Notes under the pieces: model-generated
The model's database searches: none
What the model was told of the DNA's origin: nothing
What the model saw: the letters and a program-made list of their open reading frames with translations, nothing else
Assembly: GCF_018122735.1 (NCBI RefSeq)
Contig: NZ_JAGRRD010000001.1
Location: forward strand, 4,388,615 to 4,452,614
Direction: 5' to 3'
Source: Azoarcus sp. L1K30
GTDB lineage: Bacteria; Pseudomonadota; Gammaproteobacteria; Burkholderiales; Rhodocyclaceae
Length of the DNA stretch: 64,000 nt
Part shown: positions 27,131 to 35,068 of the stretch, piece by piece
Layout of the letters: the number at the start of each line of letters is the position of its first letter
Position numbering within the stretch: the first letter of the stretch is position 1
Translations under genes and position numbers: made by a program

Positions 27131-27464
27131 CGGTCGTGGGCGATGGACCGGGAATGGGCGCAGTTTCTTTTTGTCGCGGTGCCGGTGTTGTCCCTGCTTG
27201 GGGCGTGGCTGGCCTTGCGCGGCCGTCGCGGACCGCACGTCGACGACACCACTATTAACCCGGCAATGAAACAGATGAAGTCATTGTCGGCACCTCGTTC
27301 CTCCCCCTTCAAGGGGGAGGTTAGGAGGGGGATGGGTCAATGCTGCGTCGGGGGAACCCATCCCCACCCCAGCCCTCCCCTTGAAGGGGAGGGAGCGACC
27401 GTGCTGAACTCCAGCATTCGTCATCTAATTGATTGCCGGGCTACTAACGACAGGGTGGATGAAC
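27131..27464 (+). other. glcD-glcE intergenic region
   Basis: These 334 bases contain an inverted repeat element (27300-27394) and little else. An open frame starting at 27143 encodes a hydrophobic start (MDREWAQFLFVAVPVLSLLG) resembling a one-helix membrane protein, but then runs through the repeat and overlaps glcE; I do not call it a gene with confidence. It could be the remnant of a small membrane protein interrupted by the repeat. Confidence 0.4.
27300..27394. repeat. Intergenic inverted repeat element (REP/MITE-like)
   Basis: Two arms, each itself a near-perfect palindrome, face each other. The left arm is CCTCCCCCTT-C-AAGGGGGAGG (27300-27320) followed by TTAGGAGGGGGATGGG; the right arm starts CCCATCCCC and ends with CCCTCCCCTT-G-AAGGGGAGGG (27373-27393). 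The arms are imperfect reverse complements around a 20-base centre. Similar G/C-run repeats are scattered through many proteobacterial genomes. It interrupts the glc operon and could fold in the transcript. Confidence 0.75.
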
Positions 27465-28535
27465 ATGAGTGAATTGGTTTCGGCCTGGGTCGAGAAGATT
27501 CGGCACGCGGCTGGCAGTGCCACGCCGCTGCGTATCGAAGGTGGCGGCAGCAAGCGATTCTTGGGACGTACCGTCGATGCCGACGTGCTTGATGTCGCGG
27601 GCAATACCGGTATCGTCAGCTACGAGCCGACCGAGCTGGTGGTGACCGTGCGTGGCGGTACGCCGCTCGCCGAGCTGGAGGGGGTGCTGGCCGGGCAGAA
27701 TCAGTTTCTTGCCTTCGAGCCGCCGCACTTCGGCCCTCGGGCGACGGTTGCGGGTTGCATTGCCGCCGGTCTTTCGGGGCCAAGGCGAGCGACCGTGGGC
27801 GCGGTGCGTGATTTCGTACTGGGGGTCAAGATCATCGATGGTCGTGGCGAGATCATGTCGTTCGGCGGCCAGGTCATGAAGAATGTCGCCGGCTACGACG
27901 TGTCGCGCCTGGTTGCAGGCAGTCTTGGTACGCTGGGCATCATTCTCGAGGTGTCGCTCAAGGTTCTGCCGCGACCCTTCGCGGAGCGGACGATCCGGTT
28001 CTCGTGCAGCGAGTCCGAAGCCATACGCCGCTTGAACGAGTGGGGCGGCCAGCCCCTGCCGCTGTCGGCTTCGGCGTGGGCCGATGACACCTTGACACTG
28101 CGTCTGTCGGGCGCTTGGGCTGCCGTCGACGCAGCTTGCGTGCGCCTTGGCGGAGAGGCGGTGGACGCCGACGTAGCCGCTGCGTTCTGGGTGGGTCTGC
28201 GCGAGCAGCAGTCCGGCTTTTTCAATGCGGATGACAGTCTGCCACTGTGCCGGCTCGCAGTGCCAAGTGTTGCGCCGCCGCTCGCGCTTGGCGGTGAGCA
28301 GCTCATCGAGTGGGGCGGGGCGCAACGCTGGCTGCGCACCGATGCGCCGCTCGAGCGCATCCGTACACGTGCTGCGGAACTCGGCGGGCATGCCACGCTG
28401 TTCCGCGGCGGTGACCGTTCAGGCGACGTGTTTACACCGCTCGACACGGCGGTGCTCGCCATTCACCGGCGGATGAAAGCAGCCTTCGATCCCGCCGGAA
28501 TCTTCAATCCCGGTCGGCTCTACCAAGGAATCTGA
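27465..28535 (+). CDS. glcE: Glycolate oxidase FAD-binding subunit GlcE
   Basis: A 356-residue protein homologous to the FAD-binding half of GlcD: RIEGGGSKRFLGR near 19, YEPTELVVTVRGGTPLAELE near 46, EPPHFGPRATVAGCIAAGLSGPRR near 85 and FGGQVMKNVAGYDVSRL near 135. It is part of the GlcDEF complex. Two ATGs lie six bases apart; the second (27465) has a seven-base gap to the CAGGGTGG ribosome site and is preferred. It ends two bases before glcF. Confidence 0.92.
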   Translation: MSELVSAWVEKIRHAAGSATPLRIEGGGSKRFLGRTVDADVLDVAGNTGIVSYEPTELVVTVRGGTPLAELEGVLAGQNQFLAFEPPHFGPRATVAGCIAAGLSGPRRATVGAVRDFVLGVKIIDGRGEIMSFGGQVMKNVAGYDVSRLVAGSLGTLGIILEVSLKVLPRPFAERTIRFSCSESEAIRRLNEWGGQPLPLSASAWADDTLTLRLSGAWAAVDAACVRLGGEAVDADVAAAFWVGLREQQSGFFNADDSLPLCRLAVPSVAPPLALGGEQLIEWGGAQRWLRTDAPLERIRTRAAELGGHATLFRGGDRSGDVFTPLDTAVLAIHRRMKAAFDPAGIFNPGRLYQGI

Positions 28536-28537
28536 GC

Positions 28538-29809
28538 ATGCAGACACAGCTTGCCGAGTTCATTCGCAATACGTCCGATGGCCGAGAGGCCGAGGAAATC
28601 CTGCGTGCCTGTGTGCACTGTGGTTTCTGTACGGCCACCTGTCCGACCTACCAGTTGCTGGGCGACGAACTGGACGGGCCGCGGGGCCGGATCTATCTGA
28701 TCAAACAGGTTCTCGAAGGTCAGCAGCCGACGGCGAAGACGCGCCTCCACCTCGACCGCTGCCTGACCTGCCGCGCGTGTGAATCGACCTGCCCATCCGG
28801 TGTTAGGTATGGCCGCCTGGTCGACATCGGCCGTCATGTGGTCGAGGCCAAGGTGCCGCGCCGGGGAGCAGACCGCGCGGTGCGATGGGCGCTGCGAACC
28901 TTTGTGCCGCGCGCGGGACTGTTCGGGGCGGCGATGAAGGCGGGGCGCGCAGTAAGGGGGGTGTTGCCGCAGGTGCTCAAGGACAAGGTTCCGCTCGCCC
29001 GCGCGGCCGGCCCGTGGCCGGGTGTGCGTCATTCGCGGCGCATGCTGACACTGGCGGGATGCGTGCAGCCTTCGATGGCGCCTTCGATCAATGCCGCTGC
29101 GGCGCGGGTGCTCGACGCCCTCGGTATCTCCCTGCTTGAAGCGCCTGGCGCCGGATGCTGCGGAGCGGTGCGTCACCATCTCAACGATCATGACGGAGGC
29201 AAGGCCGACATGAAGCGCAATATCGACGCGTGGTGGCCAATGATCGAAGCTGGCGAAATCGAGGCGATCGTGATGACCGCATCGGGCTGCGGTGCGCAGG
29301 TCAAGGACTACGCCTACCTCCTCAGAGAGGATCCGGCGTACGCCGAGAGGGCGCAGCGGGTGAGTGCGATGACGCAAGACATCGGCGAGACCATCGTTGC
29401 CGAAGCCCAGGCCCTGGAGCGCTTGCTGGCATCGAGGAAACTGAAATCCGAGCCGCTGGCATGGCATGCCCCCTGCTCGCTCCAGCACGGATTGAAATTG
29501 CGTGGCGGGGTCGAACGCATCCTCACCGCCGCGGGTTTCGAGCTCACCCCGGTGCGCGATTCGCATCTGTGCTGCGGGTCGGCCGGAACCTACTCCCTGC
29601 TGCAGCCCGAGTTGTCGCACACGCTGCGCGACAACAAGCTGGCCGCGCTGGGCGAGGGCGGCGCGGGCATGATCGCGTCGGCAAACATCGGCTGCATCAC
29701 CCATCTGCAGGCAGGGACGCGGACACCGGTGCGGCACTGGATCGAGTGGCTCGACATGCGCCTGAGTGACACGTCCGCGATCGCGGATATCGAGGCGGCG
29801 GGCAAGTAG
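28538..29809 (+). CDS. glcF: Glycolate oxidase iron-sulfur subunit GlcF
   Basis: A 423-residue protein with two 4Fe-4S sites at CVHCGFCTATCP (about 24-35) and CLTCRACESTCP (about 76-87), each a CxxCxxCxxxCP motif, followed by two cysteine-rich CCG domains: LAGCVQPSMAP...GAGCCGAVRHH (about 172-215) and WHAPCSLQHG...LCCGSAGTYSLLQ (about 308-355). It carries electrons from GlcD to the quinone pool. A good ribosome site (AAGGAA) and tight spacing show it is cotranslated with glcE. Last gene of the operon. Confidence 0.95.
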   Translation: MQTQLAEFIRNTSDGREAEEILRACVHCGFCTATCPTYQLLGDELDGPRGRIYLIKQVLEGQQPTAKTRLHLDRCLTCRACESTCPSGVRYGRLVDIGRHVVEAKVPRRGADRAVRWALRTFVPRAGLFGAAMKAGRAVRGVLPQVLKDKVPLARAAGPWPGVRHSRRMLTLAGCVQPSMAPSINAAAARVLDALGISLLEAPGAGCCGAVRHHLNDHDGGKADMKRNIDAWWPMIEAGEIEAIVMTASGCGAQVKDYAYLLREDPAYAERAQRVSAMTQDIGETIVAEAQALERLLASRKLKSEPLAWHAPCSLQHGLKLRGGVERILTAAGFELTPVRDSHLCCGSAGTYSLLQPELSHTLRDNKLAALGEGGAGMIASANIGCITHLQAGTRTPVRHWIEWLDMRLSDTSAIADIEAAGK

Positions 29810-29933
29810 GTCGTCATTCGGGCGTGATATTTGTCACGCTCATTTCCCGAAGCGTCGATGCGGGAAGGAAATGACGCCTCAGCGATGGGCGCGCGTTGAT
29901 ATCATTGCGCCCTTCACTGAGTTTTCCCTCGTC

Positions 29934-30710
29934 ATGCCCATTTCCGTTCAAACCTGTGTCGCACGCCATATCGGTGATCGCAAGGAGCAGCAGGACAGGG
30001 TCGCCCTGTTCGCTCATCCGACCGTCTCCGGCGTGATGCTGGCCGTGCTCGCCGACGGTATGGGGGGACATAGCGGGGGCGCCATGGCGGCAGAGCAGGT
30101 GCTGCTCAAGGCAAAACAGAACTTCGAAGCATTTTCGCCGATGCATGAAACCCCGGAACACCTGCTCGAAGGCATCATCACTGAAGCGCATACGGTCATC
30201 CGCCTGACGCGCTTTACCAGCGAGCAGGACCCGCACAGCACGGTCGTGGTGTTCCTGCTGGTGCAGGGCAAGTCCTACTGGGCGCATTGCGGCGATTCCC
30301 GCCTGTACCATTTCCGCCAGGGGAAAATGCTGTCACGCAGTTGCGACCATTCCTTGGTCGGCGAGCTGCAGCGCAAGGGCAGGCTGGACGAGGCCGCGGC
30401 GCTCAATCACCCGCAGCGCAACGTCTTGCTGTCATGCCTCGGCAGCGATCGTCCTCCGCAGATTAGTCACGGTGCGAGCGATGTCCTGGTGGGGGGAGAC
30501 AGTTTCCTGATCTGTTCCGACGGATTGTGGGGCTACTTCTCCAATGAGGAGTTGGCGAGCGCGCTGGACGCGCACCCTCCGCGCGAGGCGGCGCAATGGC
30601 TGATCGATCGGGCGCGTGAGCGTGCGGAAGGCTACGGCGACAACATCTCGCTGGCGCTGATCAAGTTCGTCGAAGTCGTGGCGCCGGTCGCACACGCGCG
30701 CGTCAATTAA
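29934..30710 (+). CDS. PP2C-family serine/threonine phosphatase
   Basis: A 258-residue soluble PP2C phosphatase. The metal-binding motifs are all visible: ARHIGDRKEQQDRV near 9, VLADGMGGHSGGAMAAE near 37, AHCGDSRLYHFRQGK near 116, LICSDGLWGYFSNEEL near 185 and GYGDNISLALIKF near 235. It should remove phosphate from serine/threonine residues, usually opposing an Hanks-type kinase, but no kinase is adjacent. ATG 29934 is chosen because the protein aligns with PP2C from MPISVQTCVARHIGD; the longer frame overlaps glcF. Confidence 0.9.
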   Translation: MPISVQTCVARHIGDRKEQQDRVALFAHPTVSGVMLAVLADGMGGHSGGAMAAEQVLLKAKQNFEAFSPMHETPEHLLEGIITEAHTVIRLTRFTSEQDPHSTVVVFLLVQGKSYWAHCGDSRLYHFRQGKMLSRSCDHSLVGELQRKGRLDEAAALNHPQRNVLLSCLGSDRPPQISHGASDVLVGGDSFLICSDGLWGYFSNEELASALDAHPPREAAQWLIDRARERAEGYGDNISLALIKFVEVVAPVAHARVN

Positions 30711-30833
30711 GTCCACCGCTGGCGGCGGGCAAGGGCGTTCCGTCATCCGCCGCCTTCGCTTGCCGTCATCCGTCAGGCATGCCGGCGTCCATTCCATCGT
30801 CGTCACGCGTTCCATTGTCCGGCCTCTCCGGTG

Positions 30834-30861
30834 TTGCAGCCGACACGATACGCGGTAAGAT
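30834..30861 (+). promoter_or_regulatory. Candidate sigma-70 promoter of the pnt operon
   Basis: TTGCAG and TAAGAT are 16 bases apart, about 110 bases before pntAA. Both hexamers are reasonable. The rest of the 261-base gap 30711-30971 shows no other feature except the GGGAGG ribosome site at its end. Confidence 0.5.
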
Positions 30862-30971
30862 CAAGGACGCGTCGGTCGCGCACCGTATTGGTGTGGGGCA
30901 GGGAGAAACAAATACAACAGCTGTGCCGACGCGATTTTCAGCCTTTTCAATCCCTAAGGGAGGAGTCGCCC

Positions 30972-32096
30972 ATGCCTCTGTTGATCGGAGTGCCAGCGGA
31001 GACCATTGAAGGAGAGCGCCGCATCGCGGTGGTCCCCGACATGGTCAAGAAGTATCAGGGCATTGGTGCCCAAGTGGTGGTGCAATCTGGTGCCGGTGTG
31101 CCGGCGCATTATCCGGATGGTGCATTCGCCGAGGTGAAATTTGCCGACGGCGCCGCCGCCGTGTTTGGCGAGGCCGACGTGGTGCTGTGCGTGCAGCCGC
31201 CGACGCCGGCGTCGATTGCGGCGATGAGGCCGGGCAGCGTGCTGCTCGGCATGCTGCAGCCGTGGGCAGATGCCGAGCGGGTGAAGCTGCTGCAGGAAAA
31301 GCAGATCACCGCGTTCGCGCTCGAATTGCTGCCGCGGATCTCGCGTTCGCAGAGCATGGACGCGCTGTCGAGCCAGGCCGCGGTGGCAGGCTACGAGTGT
31401 GCGCTGATTGCCGCGGACCACTCGCCCAAGTTCTTTCCCATGCTGACCTATGCCGCGGGTACCATCCGCCCGGCCAAGGTGCTGGTGATCGGTGCCGGCG
31501 TGGCCGGCCTGCAGGCGATTGCCACTGCGCGCCGCATCGGCGCCATGGTCGAAGCCTACGACGTGCGCCCCGAGACCCGGGAGCAGATCGAGTCGCTCGG
31601 CGCCAAGTTCGTCGACACCGGCGTGGCCGCGGCGGGCACGGGCGGCTATGCGCGAGAACTGACCGACGAAGAGAAGGCACGCCAGACCGAGCGTCTGGCC
31701 AAGGCCGTGGGCCAGTGCGATGCGCTGATCACCACCGCGGCCATTCCGGGCAAGCGGGCACCGCAGATCATCAGTGCGGAGATGATCTCGCGCATGAAGG
31801 CCGGCGCCGTGGTCGTGGACATGGCCGCCGAGAGCGGTGGCAACGTTGAAGGAACCGTGGCCGGGGAGAAGGTGTGGATCAACGACGTGCTCGTGATCGG
31901 CCCGACCCACATCGCCAGCCGCATGCCGGTGCATGCGTCGGAGATGTACGCCAAGAACCTGTTCAACTTCATTTCGCCCTTCATCAAGGACGGCGCGCTC
32001 GCGCTCGACTGGGAGGACGAAGTCATGGCCGGATGCTGTCTCACTCACGCGGGCGAAGTGCGCCATGCGGGCGTGAAGCAGATCCTCGGTCTGTAA
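30972..32096 (+). CDS. pntAA: NAD(P) transhydrogenase subunit alpha part 1 (PntAA)
   Basis: A 374-residue NAD(H)-binding subunit (domain I) of proton-translocating transhydrogenase. Features: GVPAETIEGERRIAVVPDMV at 6-25, ALELLPRISRSQSMDALSSQA near 116, VLVIGAGVAGLQAIATARRIG dinucleotide fold near 168 and RMKAGAVVVDMAAESGGNVE near 276. GGGAGG precedes ATG 30972. The alpha subunit is split into pntAA and pntAB as in Rhodospirillum, unlike E. coli. Works with the next two genes to reduce NADP+ with NADH using the proton gradient. Confidence 0.94.
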   Translation: MPLLIGVPAETIEGERRIAVVPDMVKKYQGIGAQVVVQSGAGVPAHYPDGAFAEVKFADGAAAVFGEADVVLCVQPPTPASIAAMRPGSVLLGMLQPWADAERVKLLQEKQITAFALELLPRISRSQSMDALSSQAAVAGYECALIAADHSPKFFPMLTYAAGTIRPAKVLVIGAGVAGLQAIATARRIGAMVEAYDVRPETREQIESLGAKFVDTGVAAAGTGGYARELTDEEKARQTERLAKAVGQCDALITTAAIPGKRAPQIISAEMISRMKAGAVVVDMAAESGGNVEGTVAGEKVWINDVLVIGPTHIASRMPVHASEMYAKNLFNFISPFIKDGALALDWEDEVMAGCCLTHAGEVRHAGVKQILGL

Positions 32097-32111
32097 GGGA
32101 GGAAAAGCATC

Positions 32112-32417
32112 ATGGAAGGCTTTGCCGCACTCTATATTTTCATGCTGGCCGCGTTTGCCGGCTATGAAGTCATTTCGCGCGTGCCGGTGATTCTGCACAC
32201 GCCGCTGATGTCGGGCTCGAACTTCGTCCATGGCGTGGTGCTGATCGGGGCCATGGTCGCACTCGGTCATGCCGACCCGGAAGATCCGATGCAGCTGGTG
32301 ATCGGTTTCTTTGCCGTGTTCCTTGGCGCAGCCAATGCCGCCGGCGGCTATATCGTCACCGAGCGCATGCTGGCCATGTTCAAGTCCGGCGGACGCAAGG
32401 AAGGGGACGCGAAATGA
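32112..32417 (+). CDS. pntAB: NAD(P) transhydrogenase subunit alpha part 2 (PntAB)
   Basis: A 101-residue membrane subunit with three hydrophobic segments: FAALYIFMLAAFAGYEVISR (4-23), FVHGVVLIGAMVALG (38-52) and MQLVIGFFAVFLGAANAAGG (60-79), followed by YIVTERMLAMFK. This corresponds to the membrane part of alpha in fused enzymes. It lies 15 bases after pntAA and overlaps pntB by four bases. Confidence 0.93.
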   Translation: MEGFAALYIFMLAAFAGYEVISRVPVILHTPLMSGSNFVHGVVLIGAMVALGHADPEDPMQLVIGFFAVFLGAANAAGGYIVTERMLAMFKSGGRKEGDAK

Positions 32418-33796
32418 GTTCGAACTGGTTTGTCAGCATGGCTTATTTCGTTGCCGCGGTGGTGTTCATCCTCGGCCTGAAGGCGATGAGTTCGCCGGTG
32501 ACCGCGAGGCGCGGCATCGTGTGGGCCGGCTTCGCGATGGTGGGCGCGACGGTGGTCACCTTCTTCATGCCCGGGCTGCACAACGTCGGCCTGATCGTGA
32601 CGGCGATCGTGCTCGGCGGTGGCGTGGCGTGGTGGAGCGGCAAGACGGTGAAGATGACCGACATGCCGCAGATGGTCGCCATCTACAACGGCATGGGCGG
32701 CGGCGCGGCGGCGGCGATCGCGGCGGTCGAGCTGGTGCGCGGTGCCCCGCATGACGGCATCACCGCGACATTGATGGCGCTGGGCGCGATCATCGGTGCG
32801 GTGGCGTTCTCGGGATCGTGCGTAGCGTTTGCCAAGTTGCAGGGCATCATGAAGAAGGCGATCCGGCTCAAGGCGCAGAACAATGTGAACTTCTTTCTTG
32901 CGCTCGCCACCTTCGGCGTGGGCCTGACGGTGAGCTATTCGAGCCAGGCCAGCGGCTTCGAGGTGTTTCTGTTCTTCGCGCTGGCGCTGGCGCTGGGCAC
33001 GGTGCTGGTGATGCCGATCGGTGGTGCCGACATGCCGGTGGTGATCTCGCTGCTCAATGCCTTCACCGGCCTTGCGGTGGGCTTCGAAGGCTTCGTGCTG
33101 GGCAATCCGGCGCTGATCGTGGCCGGTATCGTGGTTGGCGCGTCGGGTACCTTGCTCACGCAGCTGATGGCCAAGGCGATGAACCGCCCGATCAAGAACA
33201 TCATCTTCACCCCGCTGACCGGCGCGGCGGCAGAGGGCGAGGGCGGCGCCATCGAGGGCTCGATGAAGGAGTTCTCCGCGCTCGATGCCGCCTCGGTGAT
33301 GCGCTATGCAAGCAAGGTCATCATCGTGCCGGGTTACGGCATGGCGGTGGCCGGTGCGCAGCACAAGGTGTGGGAAATGGCCCAGCTGCTCGAAGAGGGC
33401 GGCGTCGAGGTGGTCTTCGCCATCCATCCGGTGGCGGGGCGAATGCCTGGCCACATGAACGTGCTGCTGGCCGAAGCGGGCGTGCCTTACGACAAGATCT
33501 TCGACCTCGAGGAGATCAACGCCGATTTCCCGCAGGCCGATGTGGCGCTGGTAATCGGTGCCAACGACGTCGTGAACCCGGTGGCGCGCACCGACAAGAC
33601 CAGCCCGATCTACGGCATGCCCATCCTCAATGTGGACATGGCGCAGAACGTCATCGTGGTCAAGCGTGGCAAGGGCGCAGGATACTCCGGTATCGAAAAT
33701 GCGCTGTTCTACAAGGACAACTGCCGCATGCTGTATGGCAGTGCGCAGCAGGCCATCGGTGAGGTGATCACGCATGTGAAGGCGCTCGAAGCCTGA
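32414..33796 (+). CDS. pntB: NAD(P) transhydrogenase subunit beta (PntB)
   Basis: A 460-residue protein with about eight to nine membrane segments (1-260) and a C-terminal NADP(H)-binding domain III (about 285-460) showing VIIVPGYGMAVAGAQHKVWEM near 300, FAIHPVAGRMPGHMNVLLAEA near 335, LVIGANDVVNPVARTDKTSPI near 380 and VVKRGKGAGYSGIENALFYK near 415. Completes the pnt operon. Confidence 0.95.
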   Translation: MSSNWFVSMAYFVAAVVFILGLKAMSSPVTARRGIVWAGFAMVGATVVTFFMPGLHNVGLIVTAIVLGGGVAWWSGKTVKMTDMPQMVAIYNGMGGGAAAAIAAVELVRGAPHDGITATLMALGAIIGAVAFSGSCVAFAKLQGIMKKAIRLKAQNNVNFFLALATFGVGLTVSYSSQASGFEVFLFFALALALGTVLVMPIGGADMPVVISLLNAFTGLAVGFEGFVLGNPALIVAGIVVGASGTLLTQLMAKAMNRPIKNIIFTPLTGAAAEGEGGAIEGSMKEFSALDAASVMRYASKVIIVPGYGMAVAGAQHKVWEMAQLLEEGGVEVVFAIHPVAGRMPGHMNVLLAEAGVPYDKIFDLEEINADFPQADVALVIGANDVVNPVARTDKTSPIYGMPILNVDMAQNVIVVKRGKGAGYSGIENALFYKDNCRMLYGSAQQAIGEVITHVKALEA

Positions 33797-33816
33797 TCGC
33801 TCAAGTCTGACCGCAG

Positions 33817-33860
33817 TCGGGCCGTAAACGGGTAAGCGTCCATACCTGTTTGCGGCCCGA
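33817..33860 (+). terminator. Long hairpin after pntB, overlapping the next start codon
   Basis: An 18-base left arm (TCGGGCCG plus TAAACGGGTA) pairs with a right arm ending CGGCCCGA, with two G-U-compatible mismatches and an eight-base loop. TGCGCTTTTT follows. It can terminate the pnt transcript, and its last base is the A of the ATG of the small secreted-protein gene. Confidence 0.65.
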
Positions 33861-34177
33861 TGCGCTTTTTGCCCTTTCTGCTCGTCTTCTGTCTGGTCTG
33901 TCCAGACGCCACCCACGCCCAGGGCGCGCCCGCTGGCGCCGCAACGCCTGCGCCCGGGAACGGCAAGGGTGACGACAACTGGCGCAATACCGATGGCTAC
34001 GTGTTTCCGCCGCTGGCGAAGACGGTTGCCGACATGCAGAACCTGGCCTATGCGATGCAGTTGCGGGATTACTGTGCCGACCGCAAGGTGCCTGACGCCT
34101 TCGTGCGCGAGCGCCTGGCACGATTCAGCGCGATCACCGGGCGCGAAGAGAGCTGCCGGTCACTGCTCGATTATTGA
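33860..34177 (+). CDS. Small secreted protein of unknown function
   Basis: A 105-residue protein with a clear Sec signal peptide (MRFLPFLLVFCLVCPDATHA, cleavage after about residue 20), a Gly/Ala/Pro linker and a helical domain containing YVFPPLAKTVADMQNLAYAM and two cysteines in YCADRK and ESCRSL that could form a disulfide. I do not recognise the family. It has no visible ribosome site, and its start codon is the foot of the hairpin after pntB, so expression may be low or structure-controlled. Convergent with the DUF486 gene. Confidence 0.65.
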   Translation: MRFLPFLLVFCLVCPDATHAQGAPAGAATPAPGNGKGDDNWRNTDGYVFPPLAKTVADMQNLAYAMQLRDYCADRKVPDAFVRERLARFSAITGREESCRSLLDY

Positions 34178-34184
34178 GGCGGGC

Positions 34185-34568
34185 TCAGTTCCGGAACACG
34201 AAATACACGGCGCCCATCATGCAGAGTGCAGCCCACAGGTAATCCAGCTTCAGCGGTTGCTTCATGTAGATCAGCACAAAGGGTACGAAGACCACGAGGG
34301 TAATAACCTCCTGCATGATCTTCAGCTGCGCCAGGTTCATGGCCCCCGCGCCGATCCGGTTTGCCGGTACCTGCAGGAGGTATTCGAACAGGGCAATTCC
34401 CCAGCTCACCAGCGCGGCGACGTACCAGGCACGATGCTGCATGTTCTTGAGATGACCATACCAGGCGAAGGTCATGAACATGTTCGATGCGGTCAGCAAT
34501 GCGGCGGTCTGCATCCAAACCGGGGCACCGCTCAGGCTGGCAGTCCAGGTGTTCAGCCAGGCGGGCAT
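34185..34568 (-). CDS. DUF486 / DMT-like small membrane protein
   Basis: A 127-residue protein with four hydrophobic segments. NMFMTFAWYGHLK near 29, VSWGIALFEYLLQVPANRIG near 54 and LKIMQEVITLVVFVPFVLIYMK near 81 match the DUF486 family, related to the drug/metabolite transporter fold. Function unknown. Its start overlaps the end of folK by 16 bases, so it is the last gene of a pcnB-folK-DUF486 unit. Confidence 0.8.
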   Translation of the reverse strand: MPAWLNTWTASLSGAPVWMQTAALLTASNMFMTFAWYGHLKNMQHRAWYVAALVSWGIALFEYLLQVPANRIGAGAMNLAQLKIMQEVITLVVFVPFVLIYMKQPLKLDYLWAALCMMGAVYFVFRN

Positions 34569-35068
34569 GATGGTTCCTGAATCCTGGAGATGGCCTGATT
34601 GGCGACGGTCGCGAGCAAGGGCGCGATCGGTCCGATACCGGGAATCGACAGATCGGGCGCAATCTCGCTCAGCGGATACAGTACGAATGCGCGCTCATGC
34701 ATGCGCGGATGAGGCAGGATCAGGCCCGGCTCGTCGATGACCGAAGTCCCGTGCAGCAGCAGGTCGAGGTCCATCGTGCGCGGTGCCTGATGGTAGTCGC
34801 GGGTGCGTCCGCCGATGGTTTCGATGTCGAGCAGGGCGTCGAGCAGGGGGCGTGGCGTAAGCGCGGTATCGAGTGCAATGACGGCATTGATGTAGTCGGG
34901 TTGCTCGCCATCCACGCCGACGGGGGCCGTGCGGTAGCAGGAAGAGCGGGCAACGACGCGCGTGTGCGACAGCTCGCCCAAGGCCTTCAGCGCCTGCTGG
35001 AGCGCACGTTGCGGCTCACCCAGATTGGCGCCGAACGCGACATAGGCACGCGCCAGCCCCAGCGTCAT
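34553..35068 (-). CDS. folK: HPPK, 6-hydroxymethyl-7,8-dihydropterin pyrophosphokinase
   Basis: A 171-residue folate-synthesis enzyme that transfers pyrophosphate from ATP to hydroxymethyldihydropterin. Motifs: AYVAFGANLGEPQRAL at 8-23, SSCYRTAPVG near 42, DYINAVIALDTALTPRPLLDAL near 57 and the metal/pterin-binding TMDLDLLLHG near 94, followed by LPHPRMHERAFVLYPL. ATG 35068 overlaps the pcnB stop (ATGA), the classical pcnB-folK coupling; the longer frame is discarded. Confidence 0.94.
   Translation of the reverse strand: MTLGLARAYVAFGANLGEPQRALQQALKALGELSHTRVVARSSCYRTAPVGVDGEQPDYINAVIALDTALTPRPLLDALLDIETIGGRTRDYHQAPRTMDLDLLLHGTSVIDEPGLILPHPRMHERAFVLYPLSEIAPDLSIPGIGPIAPLLATVANQAISRIQEPSCPPG

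Noticed and set aside
27143-27472. 109-codon frame between glcD and glcE
   Set aside because: Only the first 35 residues look protein-like; the rest is translated repeat and overlaps glcE, and no ribosome site is present.
32348-33916. Long minus-strand frame (over 500 codons) opposite pntB
   Set aside because: It is a His/Arg-rich shadow of a high-GC gene; pntB on the plus strand is unmistakable.
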